DNA of 35,591 bases, taken from NCBI RefSeq assembly GCF_015070855.1, contig NZ_JADDIX010000077.1:99563-135153 (forward strand), written 5' to 3'. Shown piece after piece: positions 8,999 to 15,997 of the stretch; positions within the stretch are counted from its first letter, which is position 1, and the number at the start of each line of letters is the position of its first letter. Source of the stretch: Pseudomonas lopnurensis. GTDB taxonomy: Bacteria > Pseudomonadota > Gammaproteobacteria > Pseudomonadales > Pseudomonadaceae. Below the pieces are notes generated by a model. That model did not search any database. It saw nothing but the letters and a program-made list of their open reading frames with translations, and was not told where the DNA came from. A program made the position numbers and the translations under genes.

Positions 8999-9305
8999 CA
9001 GCTGCAAGCTGCAAGCTGCAAGCTGCAAGCTGCAAGCTAGCGTAGGGTGGATGTCGCTTTTTACATCCACCGTGACTCCGCTCGTCGGGTCAGTGAAGCG
9101 TGACCCGACCTCAGCTGCAAGCAAATTCAGCGTGCGGGCTGGCACCAAACACCTGCCAAGACTTTTTGCTGGCGTTTGGTGGGCTGAAACGGATCGCCGC
9201 CCGACCCACCCTACCGAAGCGGAACGCTGCCCGACTCACACTGCGCACTGCCGCCGCTTTTGCGCTTTTTCTTGCAGCTTATGGCTTGCAGCTTGCCGCT
9301 GCTTT
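8999..9305. repeat. Mosaic of intergenic repeats: GCTGCAA heptamers, two 9-bp hairpins and inverted heptamer arm
   Basis: Five-plus tandem copies of GCTGCAA occupy 9001-9037. A hairpin GGTGGATGT/ACATCCACC (9046-9054 with 9063-9071) follows, then a second perfect hairpin GTCGGGTCA/TGACCCGAC (9084-9092 with 9101-9109). Next comes a block sharing CAGCGTGCGGGCTGG with the first 50 bases of the window. CACCAAAC at about 9143 pairs with GTTTGGTG at 9174. CACCCTAC near 9207 inverts GTAGGGTG at 9042. At the right end CTTGCAGCTT copies invert the heptamer array. The whole gap is therefore foldable repeat DNA. It separates moaC from the PhoH-like gene, whose stop codon lies in the right arm's edge. Confidence 0.75.
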
Positions 9306-10694
9306 TTACATATGCGCTTCGGCATATTCCGCAAGCACCGAGCGCGGCACGCCCTGCAGGGTGATATGCACGCCGTGGGGGAAGTCCTTGAAGCGCTCGG
9401 TCAGGTAGGTCAGCCCGGAGCTGGTCGCCGAGAGATAAGGCGTGTCGATCTGCGCCAGGTTGCCCAGGCAGACCACCTTGGAGCCATTGCCGGCGCGGGT
9501 GATGATGGTTTTCATCTGGTGCGGCGTGAGGTTCTGGCACTCGTCGATCAGGATCAGGCTCTGCTGGAAGCTGCGGCCGCGGATGTAGTTCAGCGATTTG
9601 AACTGCAGGGGCACCTTCTGCAGGATGTAGTCGATGCTGCCGTGGGTGTTCTCGTCGTCCATGTGAAGGGCTTCGAGGTTATCGGTGATGGCACCCAGCC
9701 AGGGCTCCATCTTCTCCGCTTCGGTACCGGGCAGGAAGCCGATGTCCTCGTCCAGGCCCTGTACGCTGCGGGTGGCGATGATGCGTCGATAGCGCTTGCT
9801 CACCACCGTCTGCTCGATGGCGGCGGCCAGCGCCAGGATGGTCTTGCCCGATCCCGCCGCGCCGGAAAGATTGACCAGGTGGATATCCGGATCGAGCAGG
9901 GTGAACAGCGCCAGCGCCTGATGGATGTCGCGCGGCCGCAGCCCCCAGGCTTCCTGATGCAGCAGCGGCTCCTGATGCAGGTCGAGCAGCAGCAGTTCGC
10001 CGCCCTTGATGCCCTTGATCCAGCCGACGAAGCCCTGCTCGTCGATGATGAATTCGTTGATATGCACGGCCGGCAGGTTGTCGGTCAGCTGTACGCGATG
10101 CCAGGTGCGCCCATGGCCCTGATGGGTCTCCACCTTGCTCACGCGATCCCAGAACGAACCGCTGACGCTGTGATAGCCCGGGGACAACTGGCCCACGTCG
10201 TCGACCAGCTGGTCGGTGTGGTAATCCTCCGCCGCCACGCCGCAGGCACGCGCCTTCAGACGCATGTTGATGTCCTTGGTGACCAGCACCACCGGCACGC
10301 CGGGCCGTTCCTTGCTGAGCTCGACGACCTGATTGATGATCTTGTTGTCGTTCAGGTCTTCCGGTAACGCGTTGGTCTCGGCGCGCTTGCTCATGAGAAT
10401 CGAAAGGCTGCCACGGGGTCCGCTCTTGCCGCGCTGGATCGGCACACCCACCTCGACCTCTTCCGGCGTGGCGTCGCCCAGCAGCTTGTCGATCAGGCGG
10501 ATCGCCTGACGGCACTCGGCCGCCACGCTGTGCTTGCCGGTCTTGAGCTGATCGAGCTCCTCGAGCACGGTCATGGGAATCGCGACCTGGTGTTCCTGGA
10601 AATTCAATAACGCGTTGGGATCGTGGATCAGGACATTCGTGTCGAGGACGTAGAGCGTGGGCTGGGTAGCACGAGATCTGCCAAAGTCATCCAT
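9306..10694 (-). CDS. PhoH family ATPase with N-terminal PIN domain
   Basis: The protein joins a PIN-type ribonuclease domain to a PhoH-type ATPase, a fusion (YlaK/PhoH2-like) thought to act as an RNA-unwinding or RNA-cleaving machine. The PIN domain spans about residues 12-140 and starts LYVLDTNVLIHDP, with a conserved acidic residue at D18. The PhoH domain has Walker A GAAGSGKT (278-285) and Walker B LILIDECQ. I chose ATG 10694 (462 residues, MDDFGRSRATQP) because AAGG stands about 8 bases before it. A GTG three codons upstream is possible. Cellular role in pseudomonads is not established. It matches my memory of P. aeruginosa PA3919, next to the moa genes. Confidence 0.88.
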   Translation of the reverse strand: MDDFGRSRATQPTLYVLDTNVLIHDPNALLNFQEHQVAIPMTVLEELDQLKTGKHSVAAECRQAIRLIDKLLGDATPEEVEVGVPIQRGKSGPRGSLSILMSKRAETNALPEDLNDNKIINQVVELSKERPGVPVVLVTKDINMRLKARACGVAAEDYHTDQLVDDVGQLSPGYHSVSGSFWDRVSKVETHQGHGRTWHRVQLTDNLPAVHINEFIIDEQGFVGWIKGIKGGELLLLDLHQEPLLHQEAWGLRPRDIHQALALFTLLDPDIHLVNLSGAAGSGKTILALAAAIEQTVVSKRYRRIIATRSVQGLDEDIGFLPGTEAEKMEPWLGAITDNLEALHMDDENTHGSIDYILQKVPLQFKSLNYIRGRSFQQSLILIDECQNLTPHQMKTIITRAGNGSKVVCLGNLAQIDTPYLSATSSGLTYLTERFKDFPHGVHITLQGVPRSVLAEYAEAHM

Positions 10695-10952
10695 ACCGAT
10701 CACCTTCTTCTAGGGCCAGAAACGAAGTGCCAATGGCACTGCGCCGCAGGGAAACCGCCATGCAGAGAGGTGAGCGGACGAGGGAAGCCGGTGGATTCGG
10801 GGCTGCCCAGGAGCCGCCACCTGTGTCGCAGGGTTCGGCGGTCTGAACTCGGTAATACCGTAAAACTTATGACAGACAAAAGACTTTTCTGTTGGATGCG
10901 AATTATTTTCGCAAATCGACAGAACGGCCTTGGCATGCACCTTTCGCGCGAG

Positions 10953-11933
10953 CTACAGTCCGCGTTCGCGGTGTGCGCTTTCGTCGCAGCGGTTCACTTC
11001 GACGGTGACGTGCACCAGCTGTGGGAAGCTCTGCAGCGCAGTCTTGTAATGGTCTGCGGTATAAGCCTGATGCGTCACCACGCTCAGGATGCAGCCGTAC
11101 TGCGCGCGGCCTACGCGCCACAGATGCAGATCCGCGATTTCGGTATCAGGCACGCCTTCCAGCTTCTCCCGTACCCTGCGCACCAGCGGATCGTCCATTT
11201 CCCGATCCAGCAGCGCCTTGGCCGTATCCCGTAGCAGGCCCTGGGCCCAGACGAGGATGACCACGGCGCCGACGATCCCCATCGCCGGGTCCAGCCAGCT
11301 CCAGCCGAAGAACTTGCCGCCCAGCAGAGCGACGATCGCCGCAACCGACGTCAGGGCGTCGGTCAGCACGTGGATGAATGCCGCGTGCCGGTTCAGGTCC
11401 CGTCCCCCGGCAGCATGCGGGTGCTCGTGCCCGTCATGACCGTGGTCGTGGTTGTGACCATGGCTATGGCCGTGATCATGCTGATCGCGCAACAGCCAGG
11501 CGGAGACCAGGTTCACCATCAGGCCGAGCACGGCGACCATCAGCGCCTCGTCGAATCCGATCACCGCCGGCGACCAGAAACGCAGCAGGGACTCGCCGAT
11601 CATCGCCAGCGCCACGATGACCAGCAGCAGTGCGCTGGCGAACCCCGCCAGCACCTCGATCTTCCAGGTGCCGAAGGCGAAGCGCCGGTCCGCCGCATAG
11701 CGTCGCGCCAGTAGATAGGCCAGGGCGGCGAGGCCGATGGCGACCATGTGCGAGGCCATGTGCCAGCCGTCCGCCAGCAAGGCCATCGAGTTGAACCAGT
11801 AGCCGGCGACGATCTCCACCAGCATCGTCAGGCCCGTCAGGATCGCCACCACCCAGGTCTGGCGCTCCGCGCCATGCTCGAGGGGCCGATAATCGTGGGG
11901 CGGCTGCCACTGCGCATGGTTGCAGTCGGACAT
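10953..11933 (-). CDS. dmeF: CDF family Co(II)/Ni(II) efflux transporter DmeF
   Basis: This inner-membrane cation diffusion facilitator exports divalent metals, mainly cobalt and nickel in the DmeF branch, in exchange for protons. The 326-residue protein has six predicted helices. The transport site reads H58-x3-H62 in helix 2 (ADGWHMASH) and H188-x3-D192 in helix 5 (HVLTD). The His-His pair in helix 2 replaces the His-Asp of zinc-type members. A cytoplasmic loop at 152-173 is extremely His-rich, and the N terminus also has H and C residues. A C-terminal cytoplasmic domain follows. No dmeR-type regulator is adjacent. The downstream 250-bp spacer shows no gene. Confidence 0.88.
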   Translation of the reverse strand: MSDCNHAQWQPPHDYRPLEHGAERQTWVVAILTGLTMLVEIVAGYWFNSMALLADGWHMASHMVAIGLAALAYLLARRYAADRRFAFGTWKIEVLAGFASALLLVIVALAMIGESLLRFWSPAVIGFDEALMVAVLGLMVNLVSAWLLRDQHDHGHSHGHNHDHGHDGHEHPHAAGGRDLNRHAAFIHVLTDALTSVAAIVALLGGKFFGWSWLDPAMGIVGAVVILVWAQGLLRDTAKALLDREMDDPLVRRVREKLEGVPDTEIADLHLWRVGRAQYGCILSVVTHQAYTADHYKTALQSFPQLVHVTVEVNRCDESAHRERGL

Positions 11934-12070
11934 ATGAACTCCTTCGTCGATGAAAACAGCTTGTGCCCCGTCCCGCGGGCAAGGTCAACACCCGCGATCA
12001 ATCGCTCCCATAGCTGGAGCCGGGTCGTGGATGACGCCTACAATCGCGCCATCACAAAGGAGACCAGCAC

Positions 12071-12850
12071 ATGCTGATGGTGATTTCCCCCGCCAAGACC
12101 CTCGATTACGACACCCCGCCGATTACCCAGCGCTTCACCCAGCCGCAATACCTCGAACATTCGCAGCTGCTGATCGAACAGTTGCGCACCTTCTCGCCGG
12201 CGCAGATCAGCGAACTGATGCACCTGTCGGACAAGCTGGCGGCGCTCAACGTCGCCCGCTATGGCAGCTGGACGGCCGAGTTCACCCCGCAGAACGCCAA
12301 GCAGGCCCTGCTCGCCTTCAAGGGCGACGTCTATACCGGCCTCGCCGCCGAGGACTTCTCCGAGGACGATCTGGATTTCGCCCAGCGGCACCTGCGCATG
12401 CTTTCCGGACTCTACGGGGTGCTGCGCCCGCTCGACCTGATGCAACCCTACCGCCTGGAGATGGGCACCAAGCTGGCCAATCCGCGCGGCAAGGATCTCT
12501 ATGCCTTCTGGGGAACACGCATCAGCGACTGGCTGAACCAGGCGCTCGCCGAACAGGGCGACCAGATGCTGCTCAACCTCGCGTCCAACGAATATTTCGG
12601 TGCCGTGCAGCGCAAAGCGCTGAACGCCCAGGTCATCGACGTCGACTTCAAGGATTGGAAGAACGGGCAGTACAAGATCATCAGCTTCTATGCGAAGAAA
12701 GCCCGGGGCCTGATGGCGCGCTGGGTCATCAAGGAACGCATTGAAAATCCCGATCGACTGCCGGCCTTCGACCATGAAGGTTATCGCTACAGCCCCGACG
12801 ACTCCTCGGCGCAGCGCCTGGTCTTCCTGCGCGACAGCGCCGACAGCTGA
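12071..12850 (+). CDS. yaaA: Peroxide stress protein YaaA (UPF0246/DUF328)
   Basis: YaaA lowers free intracellular iron and limits oxidative DNA damage under peroxide stress in E. coli; the protein fold binds DNA. The 259 residues are the family's usual length. The protein begins [17 protein letters not shown], the diagnostic N terminus, and has the conserved [25 protein letters not shown] and YFGAVQ stretches and the C-terminal [24 protein letters not shown] precedes the ATG by 8 bases. It is divergent from dmeF across 137 bp. Function is inferred from E. coli. Confidence 0.93.
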   Translation: MLMVISPAKTLDYDTPPITQRFTQPQYLEHSQLLIEQLRTFSPAQISELMHLSDKLAALNVARYGSWTAEFTPQNAKQALLAFKGDVYTGLAAEDFSEDDLDFAQRHLRMLSGLYGVLRPLDLMQPYRLEMGTKLANPRGKDLYAFWGTRISDWLNQALAEQGDQMLLNLASNEYFGAVQRKALNAQVIDVDFKDWKNGQYKIISFYAKKARGLMARWVIKERIENPDRLPAFDHEGYRYSPDDSSAQRLVFLRDSADS

Positions 12851-12864
12851 CCCGCGCGACGGTC

Positions 12865-12887
12865 GCGGAGCCCGCCGGGGGCTCCGC
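12865..12887 (+). terminator. Stem-loop after yaaA
   Basis: GCGGAGCCC (12865-12873) and GGGCTCCGC (12879-12887) form a perfect 9-bp GC-rich stem with a 5-base loop, 15 bp after the yaaA stop. No T-run follows, so it is either a weak terminator or a 3'-end stabiliser. Confidence 0.45.
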
Positions 12888-13297
12888 CGCCGATCCAGCC
12901 AATCGACTCTGCGCCACATCTGATCGCTCCCATCCAGACCTTTGTTCCCCCTACCCGACGCCCGGATCGACCCAACACTGCGCCTCGTCGGCCCCTGTTT
13001 GCCTTTCGAGAAAACTCGTCGATCAACGGCAGCCATCATGGGAACTATCGAGCAACCCTGGCAATCATAAGCGCGTACCGACAATTCCAGCTGGAAAGGG
13101 ACGTCGCACATGAACGTGCATTCGAAGGACGTTGCAAACCACTCCGCTCCCTGCCGGGAAGCAGCCACAGGGCCATCGCAACCTCGGGCGACGACACTGC
13201 AGGGCCGGCGGCCAACAGCCGAGGCGTCAGCCACAACCCGCACGGCACGCGGTCCCACGACCGAGACCGCGCAAGGCACGAACGGAGGGTTCCGGCC

Positions 13298-13441
13298 ATG
13301 CGAACGCACCGCCCCTACCCAGCGCGAGACGTACGCGAAGCACATCGCGCATGGGCCGCGAAGACGGAGCGAGGCGCCGCCAAGCAGCCGGTCGAGCGCA
13401 GCAGCCGTACGGCCGCAACCGGCGGCACGCATCGAGCATAG
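13298..13441 (+). CDS. Possible small basic protein (47 aa), doubtful
   Basis: The frame runs from ATG at 13298 (MRTHRPYPARDVREAHRAW...) to TAG at 13439. GGAGGG stands about 8 bases before the ATG, the only strong ribosome site in this gap. The product is very basic (Arg/His/Lys-rich), without hydrophobic segment or known motif. A longer overlapping frame from 13110 looks less protein-like. It could be a leader peptide, a small nucleic-acid-binding protein, or chance. Confidence 0.25.
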   Translation: MRTHRPYPARDVREAHRAWAAKTERGAAKQPVERSSRTAATGGTHRA

Positions 13442-13495
13442 CGCCGAACGAGCCATGCACACGTAAGCAATGCCTGTACCTGACAGCAGTTTTCG

Positions 13496-13518
13496 CTCTC
13501 GAGGTTCCGCCTCGAGAG
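13496..13518 (+). promoter_or_regulatory. Perfect 9-bp hairpin in the algA upstream region
   Basis: CTCTCGAGG (13496-13504), loop TTCCG, and CCTCGAGAG (13510-13518) pair perfectly. The hairpin is 127 bp before the algA start. GGAGCGGATTTTCG follows, so a short T-stretch is present but not directly at the stem. It may be a weak terminator for something upstream, or a structured part of the algA leader. Confidence 0.45.
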
Positions 13519-13644
13519 GGAGCGGATTTTCGTTGCGGCCATCCAGCGATGATTGCGCGCCGAACAAGGCAAATCGAGGCGCAGCCCGGCGCTGGCACCT
13601 ACAGACAAGCAGAACGACCTTAGAAACGATTCAGGAGAACCAAC

Positions 13645-15090
13645 ATGATCCCGGTTATTCTTTCAGGTGGTAGCGGCTCCCGGCTATGGCCCCTGTCCCG
13701 CAAGTTGTTTCCCAAGCAATTCCTTGCACTCACGGGCGAGCAGACCCTGTTCCAACAGACCATCGAACGCCTGGCTTTCGAAGGTATGCAACAGCCGTTG
13801 CTGGTGTGCAACAAGGAACATCGCTTCATCGTCAAAGAGCAACTGGCTGCGCGCAAACTCGCCGTGCAGAGCCTTCTCCTCGAGCCCTTCGGTCGCAACA
13901 CCGCACCGGCCATCGCCATCGCCGCCATGAAGCTCGTCGACGAAGGTCGCGACGAATTGTTGCTGGTCCTGCCGGCCGACCATGTGATCGAAGACCAAAA
14001 GGCATTCCAGCGTTCCTTGGCGCTGGCGACCAATGCTGCCGAAAACGGCGAAATGGTGCTTTTCGGCGTTCCCCCGACCCGCCCCGAAACCGGATATGGT
14101 TACATCAAATGCGACCTCGCCAGTGAAGGCGACCTGCCGGAAGGCATCAAGCGCGTGGCACAGTTCGTCGAGAAGCCGGATGAGGCGCGCGCGCAGAGCT
14201 ACGTCGAATCGGGTGATTACTACTGGAACAGCGGCATGTTCCTGTTCCGTGCCAGCGTGTTCCTGGATGAATTGAAGAAGCACGATCCGGATATCTACGA
14301 CACCTGCTGGCTCGCGCTCGAGCGCAGCGTGAAAAATGGCGAGGAAGTGCTCATCGATCCGGCTACCTTCGCCTGCTGCCCGGACAACTCCATCGACTAC
14401 GCGGTCATGGAAAAGACCCAGTTGGCCTGCGTGGTGCCGATGTCGGCCGGCTGGAGCGATGTCGGCTCCTGGGCTTCGATCTGGGACGTGCACCAGAAAG
14501 ACCAGAACGGCAACGTCCTCAAGGGCGATGTGATCGCCGAAGACTCGCGCAACTGCCTGGTGCATGGCAACGGCAAGCTGGTCACCGTGCTCGGCCTGGA
14601 AAATATCGTCGTGGTGGAAACCAAGGACGCCATGATGGTGGCGCACAGGGACAAGGTCCAGGACGTCAAGAAGCTGGTCAACCAGCTCGACGCACAAGAC
14701 CGTAGCGAGACCAAGAACCATTGCGCCGTGTATCGCCCCTGGGGCTGGTACGACTCGGTGGACGTGGGCGGTCGCTTCCAGGTCAAGCGCATCTGCGTGA
14801 AGCCGGGCGCCAGCCTCTCGCTGCAGATGCATCACCATCGCGCGGAACACTGGATCGTGGTTTCCGGCACGGCACAGGTCACCTGCAACGACAAGACCTT
14901 CCTGCTCACCGAAAACCAGTCGACCTATATTCCGATCACATCGGTACACCGTCTGGCCAACCCCGGCAAGATCCCGCTGGAAATCATCGAAGTGCAGTCC
15001 GGCAGCTATCTGGGCGAAGATGATATCGAGCGGTTCGACGATGTTTACGGCCGCGCCGAGCATGGCAACGAGGCCAATATCGCCCGCTGA
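13645..15090 (+). CDS. algA: Mannose-1-phosphate guanylyltransferase / mannose-6-phosphate isomerase (AlgA type)
   Basis: This bifunctional cytoplasmic enzyme (type II PMI-GMP) isomerises fructose-6-P to mannose-6-P and makes GDP-mannose from mannose-1-P and GTP, the precursor of alginate, Psl-type polysaccharides and lipopolysaccharide sugars. Its 481 residues equal P. aeruginosa AlgA. The nucleotidyltransferase signature LSGGSGSRLWPLSR is at 6-19, with FPKQFLAL next and EPFGRNTAPA downstream. The C-terminal cupin isomerase domain has the QMHHHRAEHWIVVSG metal-site motif and NQSTYIP. CAGGAG precedes the ATG. It stands alone, not in an alginate or psl cluster, so a WbpW/PslB-like role is equally possible. 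Confidence 0.92.
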   Translation: MIPVILSGGSGSRLWPLSRKLFPKQFLALTGEQTLFQQTIERLAFEGMQQPLLVCNKEHRFIVKEQLAARKLAVQSLLLEPFGRNTAPAIAIAAMKLVDEGRDELLLVLPADHVIEDQKAFQRSLALATNAAENGEMVLFGVPPTRPETGYGYIKCDLASEGDLPEGIKRVAQFVEKPDEARAQSYVESGDYYWNSGMFLFRASVFLDELKKHDPDIYDTCWLALERSVKNGEEVLIDPATFACCPDNSIDYAVMEKTQLACVVPMSAGWSDVGSWASIWDVHQKDQNGNVLKGDVIAEDSRNCLVHGNGKLVTVLGLENIVVVETKDAMMVAHRDKVQDVKKLVNQLDAQDRSETKNHCAVYRPWGWYDSVDVGGRFQVKRICVKPGASLSLQMHHHRAEHWIVVSGTAQVTCNDKTFLLTENQSTYIPITSVHRLANPGKIPLEIIEVQSGSYLGEDDIERFDDVYGRAEHGNEANIAR

Positions 15091-15106
15091 GCCAGCCAAC
15101 GATAAA

Positions 15107-15137
15107 AGAACCCGCGCCTGTCGCGGGTTTCTTTTTC
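15107..15137 (+). terminator. Rho-independent terminator of algA
   Basis: AACCCGCG (15109-15116) pairs with CGCGGGTT (15122-15129), followed by TCTTTTTCTCT. The hairpin begins 18 bases after the algA stop. It has a good stem and T-rich tail. Confidence 0.85.
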
Positions 15138-15188
15138 TCTGAGCCTTTGCCCTGCACAGCCAGAGGGCGCATACTTGCAAAACCTGTT

Positions 15189-15207
15189 GCAATGACGCTG
15201 TCATTGC
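15189..15207. promoter_or_regulatory. Operator-like inverted repeat
   Basis: GCAATGAC-GCT-GTCATTGC is a perfect 8-bp inverted repeat with a 3-base centre, embedded in TTGCAATGAC...GTCATTGCTGCAA. The short centre favours a dimeric protein site over an RNA hairpin. It lies in the 361-bp gap between algA and the 72-residue gene, about 245 bp before the latter. No regulator is adjacent, and nothing else in this gap was recognised. Confidence 0.35.
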
Positions 15208-15451
15208 TGCAATGCCCAAGTTCCGCTTGCCCGCACAAGCTGAAATACGCAGCGCTAACCCCCGCGTTTTTTGAACTACTGCACGTTTGCGCACGCTTTT
15301 GCAGCTTGCGCCGGCCATGCGTAAACCTTTTCAATTCAACAGCGTCGTATAGCTATAAAGCTTCTGCCGAGCCGGCAAACTTCGGTTACAGCTGCTTGTG
15401 CTCGCCCACATTTCAAGATGCATTGTCAACGCATCCATATAGGTCAATTAC

Positions 15452-15670
15452 GTGACAAAAGACGAACTGCGCGCCGAACTTGAGCGTCAGGCGCAGCGCT
15501 TTACCGACGTTTATGGCGGAGAAGTAACGACTTACGCCGCCGAACGCGAGCCCGAACGCAAGCCATGGCGTAAAAAACCCTCCGTTCTGGATCAGGTGTT
15601 CCAGCAGGAACTGCAGAAGATGGAAAAGGAACGCTCCGATCTGGAAAACGTTTCCCACGGGCAAGCCTGA
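15452..15670 (+). CDS. Hypothetical small hydrophilic protein (72 aa)
   Basis: The frame opens with GTG at 15452 (MTKDELRAELERQAQRF...) and ends ERSDLENVSHGQA. It is highly charged and predicted mostly helical. There is an N-terminal amphipathic helix and a second helix (VLDQVFQQELQKMEKERSDL) likely to form a coiled coil, joined by a basic KPWRKKPS linker. No membrane segment or signal is present. The ribosome site is weak (AGGT, 8 bases upstream). Codon use fits its neighbours, and I think I have seen similar proteins in other pseudomonads, but no function is recognised. Confidence 0.7.
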   Translation: MTKDELRAELERQAQRFTDVYGGEVTTYAAEREPERKPWRKKPSVLDQVFQQELQKMEKERSDLENVSHGQA

Positions 15671-15797
15671 ACACCGCCCTCTTCAGGAGCGGCCTGTAAT
15701 CCCCCCGGCTAGTGGACTGTCTTGGAAGTTCGTTTATCCACGCGTTGCCGCGACTCGGGATAAGCGCAAGAGCCTTTCGAACGTCGGCCTCTAGTCC

Positions 15798-15854
15798 TTG
15801 CTGGCGATCCCGACCAGCATTGCCGATGATCGCCAGCAAGCTGGCTCCTGCAAC
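15798..15854. repeat. Paired REP element (REPIN-like)
   Basis: TTGCTGGCGAT (15798-15808) and its inverse ATCGCCAGCAA (15829-15839) flank a 20-bp centre. The second copy continues as GCTGGCTCCTGCAAC. This matches the pseudomonad REP style in which a TAGGAGCCAGC-type head adjoins a GCTGGCGAT stem. It lies between two convergent genes, the normal location for such elements. Confidence 0.7.
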
Positions 15855-15914
15855 ATAATGCCCGGTGAATTAGCAAACTAACCGGACAGGGCACTTGCGC
15901 TCGTTGACGGCGCA

Positions 15915-15992
15915 TTACAATGGCGCAAACCACGGCAGGCATGATGCCGCGTATTAACGGTAGTTGAGGTAGCGTCAGCCTTACCCTGCCGG
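15915..15992. other. Structured intergenic segment, possible small RNA or 3' UTR
   Basis: CGGCAGG (about 15933) pairs at distance with CCTGCCG (about 15985). Inside lies a smaller stem CGGCA...TGCCG (15933-15949). On the plus strand TACAAT at about 15915-15920 could be a -10 box, with a poor -35. On the minus strand the same bases are the 3' UTR of the HerA-like gene. Neither orientation shows a clear T-tail. The remainder of the 15671-15997 gap is the REP pair and unremarkable sequence. Confidence 0.25.
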
Positions 15993-15997
15993 ACTGA

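Larger units (their letters stand above)
12888..13644. other. Long gap upstream of algA with no convincing large gene
   Basis: About 760 bp separate the yaaA stem-loop from algA, unusually long for this compact region. The frames present are rich in Arg, Ala and Pro, without domain motifs. One 47-codon frame (13298-13441) has a good ribosome site, and a perfect hairpin lies at 13496-13518; both are listed separately. I cannot identify a promoter with confidence. The length and the hairpin near the 3' end suggest either a long untranslated leader for algA or a decayed gene. Confidence 0.5.

Noticed and set aside
10898-10912. GCGAA/TTCGC hairpin between dmeF and the PhoH-like gene
   Set aside because: Only five base pairs, expected by chance; no tail.
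13110-13466. 118-codon plus-strand frame upstream of algA
   Set aside because: It is rich in Arg, Thr, Ala and Pro, with no motif and no good ribosome site. The smaller overlapping frame 13298-13441 is better supported, though still doubtful.
13684-15318. 544-codon minus-strand frame opposite algA
   Set aside because: It is an antisense shadow of an unmistakable AlgA and is full of low-complexity His/Asp/Val stretches.
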